Shown here one piece after another: positions 1 to 6,678 of a stretch of DNA of 8,486 nt. Positions within the stretch are counted from its first letter, which is position 1. Each line of letters opens with the position of its first letter. The notes below the pieces were generated by a model. The model did no database searches, had not been told where the DNA came from, and worked only from the letters and a program-made list of their open reading frames with translations. Source of the DNA: CAYYAU01 sp964469765 [NCBI: uncultured Clostridia bacterium] (lineage in GTDB: Bacteria; UBA6262; WVXT01; CAYYAU01); contig CAYYAU010000042.1 in assembly GCA_964469765.1 (NCBI GenBank), positions 1-8,486 of the forward strand. The letters run 5' to 3'. The position numbers and the translations under genes were made by a program.

Positions 1-986
1 GTCCCAACTCTTATTCTACAAGGAACTGCTGGCAGTTGCTTCTTGTTAATACTCAGATTATATGGGAAGGAATAAATGCTATGACCAATTTTCTTCCATT
101 TATCTTTAACTTTTGATTCTAACCACACTTCCTCTATATATTTTCCATTTATCTCTGTAAAAATAATGATTCTTCCTTTTAAGATATTACTTTGTTCAAC
201 CTTTTTTATTTCTATATTTAAACTATTATCGTTGGTGGGAATTAGTTTTATTGCAATTGCTGGCTCAAAAACTTTTATGCTTCTATCTAAAGAGAGAACA
301 GACCCTTTTTGTTTACCTGAAAGCCATGAGTTCTCTCTTGTTGAACTACCCCATCCTCCTGCTAAGATTGGAGATGTTAATGCTGACTCTAAAACAGAAC
401 TATCTGTCCAGAGATAGACATAATTTTCTTTTTCTTTATTTATTTTCTTAAGGGGAACCTCAACCCAAAACCATTGTGATTGACCAACCCCTTCCAAAGC
501 TTCATTACTACTTCCCTCCAATGGAATTTCAAATATATCTGTCAATAAATATGAATCACCTTTCCTACAATGACCAGAAGAGTTTATTCCAATAAATAAT
601 TTAATAGGTTTATTGTTTTTAATCTCTTTAAGAGTTTTCTTTACTGTTTTAATCTTAGTTTTATCCTTTTTCTCTTTGCTTTCTTCATTTTTCAGTTTGC
701 TTTCAAAATAAGAAATAATTTGTTTCTTAGTTTTTGCCCTACCAAGTTTTGCTCCAATGTATGCTTTTACAAAATTATCACGGTTAGGAACAGCTGAAAG
801 TTTTGAAACCCATCCATGATTAAATCCTACATACCAATTGCCATTCCAACCATTGTTCGCAAACAGTGTAAAATCCTGGATGTTTTCTAATTCAGCAATG
901 TATTTAGGAAACATTGTTTTATCCTGAGGAAATCCAGATAAACATAATGAAAACAAAAATAAAAAAACTAAACAAATTCTACGCAT
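1..986 (-). CDS. Unrecognised secreted protein, partial (3' end beyond window)
   Basis: I read an uninterrupted frame of 328 codons from the ATG at 986 to the window edge, with no stop, so the C-terminus is missing. The start is supported by an AAGGAG site 9 bases upstream. Residues 1-18 form a Sec-type signal peptide: Arg-Arg, then a Leu/Phe-rich core ending near LCLSG. The Cys at 15 follows Leu, so a lipobox is unlikely. Next comes a short Trp/Gly/Asn-rich segment (about 45-60, with NGWNGNWYVGFNHGW). A highly charged Lys/Glu-rich stretch follows (about 85-128), which looks like a helix or flexible linker. The rest (129-328) alternates hydrophobic and polar residues and is rich in Trp, Gly and Ser (AGGWGSS near 209-215), as in extracellular beta-sandwich domains. 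I recognise no family. It follows the GH57-like lipoprotein gene by 71 bases, so a joint role at the cell surface is plausible but is inference only. Confidence 0.85.
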   Translation of the reverse strand, partial: MRRICLVFLFLFSLCLSGFPQDKTMFPKYIAELENIQDFTLFANNGWNGNWYVGFNHGWVSKLSAVPNRDNFVKAYIGAKLGRAKTKKQIISYFESKLKNEESKEKKDKTKIKTVKKTLKEIKNNKPIKLFIGINSSGHCRKGDSYLLTDIFEIPLEGSSNEALEGVGQSQWFWVEVPLKKINKEKENYVYLWTDSSVLESALTSPILAGGWGSSTRENSWLSGKQKGSVLSLDRSIKVFEPAIAIKLIPTNDNSLNIEIKKVEQSNILKGRIIIFTEINGKYIEEVWLESKVKDKWKKIGHSIYSFPYNLSINKKQLPAVPCRIRVG

Positions 987-1057
987 TTTTATCAACTCCT
1001 TCTCACAATTTAAATCAAGTTAATTAAAGAACAAAGATATTTTTTAACACTCTATAT
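987..1057. other. Intergenic gap, no clear promoter or terminator
   Basis: This 71-base, very AT-rich spacer separates the lipoprotein stop codon from the secreted-protein start. It contains small AT-only palindromes (TTAATTAA, ATTTAAAT), and an ATATTT/AAATAT pair spans the preceding stop codon. There is no GC-rich stem with a following T-run, so I do not call a terminator. A TTGTTC box followed after 17 bases by AAATTG is too weak to call a promoter. Apart from the ribosome binding site I see nothing decisive here. Confidence 0.5.
996..1001 (-). promoter_or_regulatory. Ribosome binding site of the secreted-protein gene
   Basis: On the minus strand this reads AAGGAG, 9 bases before the ATG at 986. 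It is one of only two strong Shine-Dalgarno sites in the window. It fixes the start of a frame that has no stop codon inside the window, and it indicates independent translation initiation after the 71-base gap. Confidence 0.8.
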
Positions 1058-3508
1058 TTAAAATATTTGTTTAATTCTAATAGCAGGGATAACAACACCC
1101 CTTTTCTTTTTATACATTGAAAGAATCTTTTCTTGAGAAAATCCTTCAGGTAGAACCACATCTATTATATTAGGTTCAATGTTTCTTTTTTCACCTCCTC
1201 CAAAGTGAATATCATCAGGCTGTTTTTTTATTTCTAATATCTTCTTATCTAAAGATGAAATAGGAGTAACCAGAGGGATATATCCCCACCTTGAGGGATT
1301 TCCTTTTATTTTATTTAAAGATAAATGAAATATAACACAATTTCCTCTAATTTCTGTGTGTAGATTACATACTTTTTGAAGTTTACCTGAACTATCTAAT
1401 TTAAATAGCGCCTGCTTCCATCCATTTACCAAGATAACATATTCCCAGGCATCTTCAGATAATGTAAAAGCATTTCTTCCAGAAAGCAAAGAGAGATTAC
1501 CAACATTTATCCTATTATTGAGATCTATATACACTTCTAATTGAAGTGGTCCAATCCCTAAAGGTGAAGGAAAATTATTAGAAAGATTAGAAAATCCAAA
1601 AATAAAGATTAATGATTGAGCCTGTCTTTTTACCCTAAAAAAGTTAATATCAAAACTTCCTTTAGATATAAGTTCATTTGTGGGATACCTATAAGAACCA
1701 TATCCATAATCATCTGCTACAGGATCTACTATATAGAGTAATGTTTGTTCATCAAGGTTTGAATTTAATACTAATGAAAGCTCTTTTTGCAAAGGAAATA
1801 TCTCTTGTAAAGACTCATAAAAAAATATACCTTTTACTTTGATTACCTCTGTTTTCTTTAAAGGTATATATGAAAGGGGAATACTTAATTCTGTAGTTTC
1901 AGTACTTGAATAAATTGAAAAAATATTTCTCAATCTATGCCATTTACTTTTGCCTAAAGACTCATCAAAGAAAGATGTAATATTTCCTTTATCATCGGTT
2001 TTAATACTTATTCTATAGGAAAGAGGTATCCCTAATTGAATCTGGTTTTCTAAGGTAAGGTTATTAACTCTTTTCTCAGGTGAAAAGAGATAAATATTTA
2101 AACTCATATTGTTTAATGCTTTTAAGTTTACCTTTGAATCAATCCTTAGAAAAAGATTTTTCTCATTAACACCTACATATAAAGAGTTAATAAAACTTTG
2201 CGTATCTTCACTTATCCAAAACTTAGAATTTTCCCATTCTTTTTCTTCTATGTTTCCATCTATTATAGGTGAAATAAACACTAAATTATTCTCAGTTAAC
2301 TCAGATTCAGCAATTGGAATAAATATGTTATTTGGTATTTCTTTACCTATAACTGAATAAACCTTTGCTAAAAGGTCTCTAAACTCTGCATCTATATTTT
2401 GTTTAGAGATATCTGTGGAATCAAAAATAGAAAACCATTTGCTTTGTTCTGCCTTGTATATATAATTAAATGCTAAACCCAAATCACTAATATTTGCTTT
2501 GCCGCTATTTTTATAATCTTCAATAAACTTCCTTGTTCTATACAGATACTCCCAAGCCTTATTTTTTTCTTCTGAACCAATCCATCTCCTATAACTGCCA
2601 TAAGAAAAGGTTGGGTAAAAATGAAGTAACTGCTTAGTTTCTGGATTTTTTGAAAGGTATGCTGTAGGTAAAACTAATCTTAAATGCTTATCCATTAAAA
2701 TCCTGTTAGTCAGTTCAGATACAATTTGCATATCTTCATAACTATTGATGGTAAAATAAACAGTCAATAAAGATGATTTCTTTTTTATACCGTCAATTCT
2801 ATTCAATAATTTTTCTATTTTTAACTCTTTATCAAAGGATTTATTACTAAAGATTTCTTCACATTTTTTATCTCTTATCAAAAATGTGAAATTATTTCTT
2901 TCTGTTTTATATCTTATAGGTTGATATATATTATCAATCTGAGCAAAGGCATCTTCACTTATAATAACCCAATAATCAACAACAGAAGGAAATATCCCTA
3001 AAACTTCTTCTGAAATAGCATCTGCTGGAAAACAAAAGCCTTTTGGGAAGATATTGAAATAATCTTTATATATAGAAACTGTTTTATATATATTCGCCTT
3101 AACATCGGATGGAAAAGAAAATCTTACCGTTGGCAGAATAGCATTAGAGTTTATTTTTTTTACTACATTTGTGTCATAAATTAAAGGTAAAATATTATTA
3201 TAATAAGGAGTAACACCTACTTCAATTATTTTATTATCTTGTAAATCCTTAAGAAAGTTCTCTTGTTCTTCTTTAAGTTTTTTCAAATGCACAGAAGGAA
3301 AAAGAACAGTATAATTATCTTTATCAAGCCCCTTTAGAACAGAAAAATCAAAATCTTCTAAATATTCAAAATCTAAAACAAAAATAAGATTAAGAGGTTT
3401 CTCTTCCATATCTTCTTTAGGAAAAGAGATATATTTCTTCTCTAACCTTTCTAAACTAATACAGCCACATAAGAATATTATTAAAAAAAAGAAAAAAAGT
3501 TTTTTCAT
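1058..3508 (-). CDS. GH57 amylopullulanase-like surface lipoprotein, probably catalytically dead
   Basis: This 816-residue predicted lipoprotein has a signal with a Phe-rich core (3-13) and an LCGC lipobox, making Cys16 the likely lipidated residue. Residues about 38-400 resemble a GH57 barrel: TPYYNNILPL (100-109), FPADAISEEVL (160-170), IRD (211-213), WIGSEEKNKAWE (309-320), AEQSKWF (353-359) and AEFRDLLAKVYSVIGKEIP (374-391, the barrel's C-terminal helical part). The catalytic-site blocks are altered: no His-x-His-Gln-Pro near 43-51, Asn-Asn for His-Pro at 104-105, Asp where the nucleophile Glu is expected (about 163), and no Asp-Gly-Glu-Asn near 252-258. Residues 416-590 begin IDGNIEEKEWE, as in CBM9/DOMON-like beta domains. 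Residues 595-810 match the glucodextranase C-terminal type (DPVADDYGYGSYRYP; FGGG at 769-772; VLPEG at 785-789). This is the module order of archaeal and bacterial GH57 amylopullulanases, recalled from memory. I infer a surface glucan-binding or sensing role rather than hydrolysis. The start lies 2 bases after the aldolase stop, with a weak ribosome site, so translational coupling is likely. Confidence 0.8.
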   Translation of the reverse strand: MKKLFFFFLIIFLCGCISLERLEKKYISFPKEDMEEKPLNLIFVLDFEYLEDFDFSVLKGLDKDNYTVLFPSVHLKKLKEEQENFLKDLQDNKIIEVGVTPYYNNILPLIYDTNVVKKINSNAILPTVRFSFPSDVKANIYKTVSIYKDYFNIFPKGFCFPADAISEEVLGIFPSVVDYWVIISEDAFAQIDNIYQPIRYKTERNNFTFLIRDKKCEEIFSNKSFDKELKIEKLLNRIDGIKKKSSLLTVYFTINSYEDMQIVSELTNRILMDKHLRLVLPTAYLSKNPETKQLLHFYPTFSYGSYRRWIGSEEKNKAWEYLYRTRKFIEDYKNSGKANISDLGLAFNYIYKAEQSKWFSIFDSTDISKQNIDAEFRDLLAKVYSVIGKEIPNNIFIPIAESELTENNLVFISPIIDGNIEEKEWENSKFWISEDTQSFINSLYVGVNEKNLFLRIDSKVNLKALNNMSLNIYLFSPEKRVNNLTLENQIQLGIPLSYRISIKTDDKGNITSFFDESLGKSKWHRLRNIFSIYSSTETTELSIPLSYIPLKKTEVIKVKGIFFYESLQEIFPLQKELSLVLNSNLDEQTLLYIVDPVADDYGYGSYRYPTNELISKGSFDINFFRVKRQAQSLIFIFGFSNLSNNFPSPLGIGPLQLEVYIDLNNRINVGNLSLLSGRNAFTLSEDAWEYVILVNGWKQALFKLDSSGKLQKVCNLHTEIRGNCVIFHLSLNKIKGNPSRWGYIPLVTPISSLDKKILEIKKQPDDIHFGGGEKRNIEPNIIDVVLPEGFSQEKILSMYKKKRGVVIPAIRIKQIF

Positions 3509-3510
3509 CT

Positions 3511-4068
3511 TTATTTCTTTATTAAAGAGTGTAAATAGATAATCTTACTACTCTGTTCAAGAAGAGAAGTAAAATAGTTTGCCTCTTTAACCGTTCTTCC
3601 TTTCGCAAAGCTTCCATGTGTCTTCACTACAACAATAAGATTATTCTTTAAAGCCCTACTTACCTTCTGTGCTAACTCAGTACTTCCTATAGGGTTATCA
3701 ACAGAAACTACTGGAATCTCTTTAAAATAGTATTGTGCCTCAGCATCTAAAGGAATAATCTTTTCTTTTATAAGAGAAAGGGTAATAGCATATATAGGAT
3801 GAGCATGAACAATAGCCAATGCATCTGTGTTTTTATAAATCATTTTATGTACAGGAAGTTCAATAGAGGCAAATCTATCTCTTTTAGACTTTACTAAACC
3901 AACTTTAATGATATCTGACTCCTTTAAGAAGCCTAAAGAACTTCCCTTTTTAGTAATAAGAATATCTTTTCCTATTTTTACACTTATATTACCACTGGAA
4001 ATATTAACCAACCTTTCTTTAAAAAGGTTCTCTCCTATTTTAATAATCTCTCTATAAATTCTGTTCAT
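3511..4068 (-). CDS. Class II aldolase/adducin-family protein (possibly OtnC-like decarboxylase)
   Basis: This 185-residue cytoplasmic enzyme belongs to the metal-dependent class II aldolase family (FucA, AraD, MtnB, OtnC). Visible motifs are the phosphate-binding loop SSGNIS (24-29), the likely catalytic base Glu70 in ASIELPVH, the zinc ligands His88 and His90 in HAHP, and the third ligand His151 in KTHGSFAKG. All core residues are present, so it should be active. At 185 residues it is shorter than typical members (about 205-230). Family members split phosphorylated sugars, epimerise pentose phosphates, or decarboxylate 3-oxo-tetronate 4-phosphate. The gene begins 3 bases after the stop of a four-carbon acid kinase, which favours the last reaction (product dihydroxyacetone phosphate). 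Sequence motifs alone cannot separate these options. The ATG lies just before the N-terminal helix expected for the family. There is no good Shine-Dalgarno site, so it probably depends on coupling to the kinase gene. Confidence 0.88.
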   Translation of the reverse strand: MNRIYREIIKIGENLFKERLVNISSGNISVKIGKDILITKKGSSLGFLKESDIIKVGLVKSKRDRFASIELPVHKMIYKNTDALAIVHAHPIYAITLSLIKEKIIPLDAEAQYYFKEIPVVSVDNPIGSTELAQKVSRALKNNLIVVVKTHGSFAKGRTVKEANYFTSLLEQSSKIIYLHSLIKK

Positions 4069-4071
4069 TTT

Positions 4072-5157
4072 TTACGGTTCAGTAAAATACCTATACGCCT
4101 TTTTTAATGTGTATCTATTACCAAATCCTCCTGGTTTTAATATAAAATCAATATTCTTTTCTTTTGATTTACACAAAGCAATACCAGGTTCAAAAGAAGA
4201 AATAATATGAAACCTTTTAACTCCAAGAAGCTTCAAGACATTAAAAGATGTTTCCCCACCAACCAGAATAAAATGAGTAAATCTTTTATATTGTAGAATT
4301 TTTTTTAATTGACTGGCTATCTTTTCCTGAATAATTGATGAAGAAAGATTTAATGATTTTGAAGGATATATTAACACATTCTCTTTTGTACTCTTTCTAT
4401 TGCTTATTAAATCAATAACTGAGAGGTCGGGTCTATCTTTTAATTCGTTTATCTGCGTTGCATTAATCTTTTTAGCACTTCCACATATTATACATACAGG
4501 ACCCTTTAGACTAATATATCTTTTTTTTCTTTTAGTAAAATCTGTATTTCTGAACCAATAAGGAATGAGGTACTTTAAAAGTCTTGCTGCTCCGCAAATA
4601 ACTTTATGTTTGTAAATTTTCTTAGATAGTAATTTTAAATCATTTTCTGTTTTTATATCATAGACTTTTATGTAAGAGGAAAATCTGCAACTGTTTTGTA
4701 AAAGTGTAGGAATATGTGCTTCTTTCACAGGAAAAGTTGGGTCGTTTTTAAACTCTGTATCAGTAATAAGTTTATTATATAGATAATGGTATCCATTTAT
4801 AGTTTTTCTTCCCATTTTAGGAAAAGCAGGAACAAATGGAAGAAAATTAATATTGGTTATCTCAAAAAGAGCATTCAATTCTTCGCCTATATTTCCCCTT
4901 AATGTGGAATCAATCTTCTTATATATTTTGTTTGCTTTTATTCTTCTCAAATAGAGAAAGGCTTCTCTTAATCTGTTATATGCTCTTTTTGGACTAATAT
5001 TTCTACTTTCTGTATTTAATATTATTGCTTGGGGAAGTTTTTTAAGTTTTATATCTTTTTTGTATAAAGTAATAACTAAAGGAATCAATCCTCTCTCAGC
5101 AAGGTAGATACCAATATCACCGCATCCAGTAATATCATCTGAGATAATCCCAATCAT
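4072..5157 (-). CDS. Four-carbon acid sugar kinase (DUF1537 family)
   Basis: This 361-residue ATP-dependent kinase belongs to the four-carbon acid sugar kinase family (OtnK/DtnK/DenK type), which phosphorylates the 4-hydroxyl of threonate, erythronate or 3-oxo-tetronate. The N-terminal substrate domain shows ISDDITGCGDIG (5-16), KKIDSTLRGNIG (80-91), PAFPKMGRKTINGYHYL (110-126) and DPTFP (139-143). The C-terminal nucleotide-binding domain shows VGGETSFNVLKLLG (299-312), PGIAL (324-328) and KPGGFGN (341-347). The family is usually about 400-430 residues, so this is a short but complete version. The start ATG shares four bases with the metG stop (ATGA), with GAAAGAG just upstream as a weak ribosome site. 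The next gene encodes a class II aldolase-type enzyme, as in 3-oxo-tetronate pathways, but the dehydrogenase and isomerase of those pathways are not in the window. The substrate is therefore open. Confidence 0.9.
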   Translation of the reverse strand: MIGIISDDITGCGDIGIYLAERGLIPLVITLYKKDIKLKKLPQAIILNTESRNISPKRAYNRLREAFLYLRRIKANKIYKKIDSTLRGNIGEELNALFEITNINFLPFVPAFPKMGRKTINGYHYLYNKLITDTEFKNDPTFPVKEAHIPTLLQNSCRFSSYIKVYDIKTENDLKLLSKKIYKHKVICGAARLLKYLIPYWFRNTDFTKRKKRYISLKGPVCIICGSAKKINATQINELKDRPDLSVIDLISNRKSTKENVLIYPSKSLNLSSSIIQEKIASQLKKILQYKRFTHFILVGGETSFNVLKLLGVKRFHIISSFEPGIALCKSKEKNIDFILKPGGFGNRYTLKKAYRYFTEP

Positions 5158-6671
5158 CTCTTTCGTGGGAATAAAGAGGGACCTTTTCTAATCTTTGTAT
5201 TTGATTTTAACTGACCCCAAGTGAAATGAATTGAATTAATAGAATCTATATCTTCATTCAATCCTAATTGTTTAAGAATCTCCTGTGAGGTTATTGGCAT
5301 AAATGGACAAAGGTATATACCAATTATTCTAATTGCTTCAAGTGTAGTATATAAGACTGTAAATAAACGAGTTGTATTATTCTTAGCAAGATTCCAAGGA
5401 GAGTTTTTTTCTATATACTTATTGACTAAATAAATAAACTCCCATATTAAATTCAAAACATTGCTAAGCTCTAAATGGTCAAAGAGTATAGGAATTTGCT
5501 TTTCTAATTTAAATGAAAACTCCTTTATTTCTATATCATCATTTTTTAAACTATTAGCTTTTGGAATATATCCATTAACATATTTCTCCACCATTGTTAA
5601 TGCTCTACTTAAAAGATTCCCGAGGTCATTTGCAAGTTCAGCATTGTATCTATTTTTCAGATTTTGTTGTGAAAAGTCTCCATCAAGACCCAAGGGAACC
5701 TCTTTCAGAATGAAATATCTAAATACATCTACTCCCCAATCTTCACATATCTTTATAGGGTCAATAACATTGCCCTTTGATTTAGACATCTTCTCTCCCT
5801 CAACAGTCCACCATCCGTGTGCAAACACCTTTTTCGGTAGAGGTAAATCCAAAGCAATAAGCATAGCAGGCCAAATAACTGTATGAAATCTGAATATCTC
5901 CTTTCCAACCAAATGTAAATCAGCTGGCCAGAGAGTATTAAACTTATCTTTATCTTCTAGATATCCAATAGCGCTTATATAGTTTAACAAAGCATCAAAC
6001 CATACATAGATTGTATGAGAAGAATCAAATGGAACCGGAATAGCCCATTTCACAGTTGTCCTGCTTATACTTATATCCTTTAGCCCTTGTTTGACAAAAT
6101 TGATTATCTCTTGTCTTCTAAAATCAGGTTGTAGAAACTCTGGATGACTATCAAAATAATATAACAGTTTATCCTGATAAGAAGATAACTTAAAGAAATA
6201 ACTTTCTTCCTTTACCTTCTCAACAGTGCTTGAACACTGAGGACACACTCCCTGTTGGATTTGGTTGTCTAAATAGAATGTTTCACAAGATGTGCAGTAC
6301 CATCCTTCATAATGGCTTTTATAGATATCATTCTTTTTATAAAGATACTCAAAAACAAATTGAACGACATCTGTGTGTCTTTTTTCTGTTGTCCTTATAA
6401 ACTCATTATAACTAATATTCAAAATCTTCCACAATCTCTTATCTTCTTCAACAATTCTATCAGCCCATTGTTGTGGATTAAGGTGCTTATGCTCTGCTAT
6501 TTGTGCAACCTTTTGTCCATGTTCATCTGTACCTGTAAGAAAAAAAACTTTTCTTCCTAACATTCTATAGAATCTGGCTATTACATCAGCAGAAACAGTA
6601 CAATAAGCATGACCTAAATGAAGCTTATCATTTACATAGTAAAGCGGCGTTGTAATATAAAATTTATCCAT
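5154..6671 (-). CDS. metG: Methionine--tRNA ligase
   Basis: This cytoplasmic class I aminoacyl-tRNA synthetase charges tRNA-Met, including the initiator. From the ATG at 6671 the protein has 505 residues and opens MDKFYITTPLYYVND, the usual N-terminus of the family. The ATP-binding signatures are HLGH (18-21) and KMSKS (294-298). A four-cysteine zinc knuckle lies in the connective peptide (Cys126, 129, 143, 146). The anticodon-binding helical domain fills roughly 340-490. The protein stops near 505, so it lacks the C-terminal EMAP/OB-fold tRNA-binding extension of about 650-residue MetRS enzymes; compact forms without it are known. An in-frame TTG at 6713 would add 14 residues and overlap the ricT end. 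I prefer 6671 on homology, although neither has a good Shine-Dalgarno site. The ATG lies 7 bases after the ricT stop, and the metG stop overlaps the kinase start, so translational coupling on both sides is likely. Confidence 0.96.
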   Translation of the reverse strand: MDKFYITTPLYYVNDKLHLGHAYCTVSADVIARFYRMLGRKVFFLTGTDEHGQKVAQIAEHKHLNPQQWADRIVEEDKRLWKILNISYNEFIRTTEKRHTDVVQFVFEYLYKKNDIYKSHYEGWYCTSCETFYLDNQIQQGVCPQCSSTVEKVKEESYFFKLSSYQDKLLYYFDSHPEFLQPDFRRQEIINFVKQGLKDISISRTTVKWAIPVPFDSSHTIYVWFDALLNYISAIGYLEDKDKFNTLWPADLHLVGKEIFRFHTVIWPAMLIALDLPLPKKVFAHGWWTVEGEKMSKSKGNVIDPIKICEDWGVDVFRYFILKEVPLGLDGDFSQQNLKNRYNAELANDLGNLLSRALTMVEKYVNGYIPKANSLKNDDIEIKEFSFKLEKQIPILFDHLELSNVLNLIWEFIYLVNKYIEKNSPWNLAKNNTTRLFTVLYTTLEAIRIIGIYLCPFMPITSQEILKQLGLNEDIDSINSIHFTWGQLKSNTKIRKGPSLFPRKR

Positions 6672-6678
6672 ATGAGTT

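Noticed and set aside
166-451. Two short plus-strand open frames
   Set aside because: They lie opposite the continuous secreted-protein frame, have no ribosome site and show no recognisable motifs, so they are shadows.
987-1057. Promoter or terminator in the largest gene gap
   Set aside because: There are only AT-only palindromes and a poor -10 box, with no GC stem plus T-run, so the evidence is insufficient.
2109-2360. Plus-strand open frame of 83 codons
   Set aside because: It is antisense to the middle of the GH57-like lipoprotein and lacks any independent support.
1058-3508. Active secreted amylopullulanase
   Set aside because: Domain order fits, but the His motif, nucleophile Glu, ILPL-preceding His and Asp-Gly-Glu-Asn block are all replaced by eye alignment.
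3511-4068. MtnB of the methionine salvage pathway, suggested by nearby metG
   Set aside because: No other methionine salvage gene is present and the immediate partner is a sugar-acid kinase. The link to metG looks positional only.
5461-6560. Two plus-strand open frames opposite metG
   Set aside because: They are antisense to clear MetRS domains, with low-complexity translations and no ribosome site.
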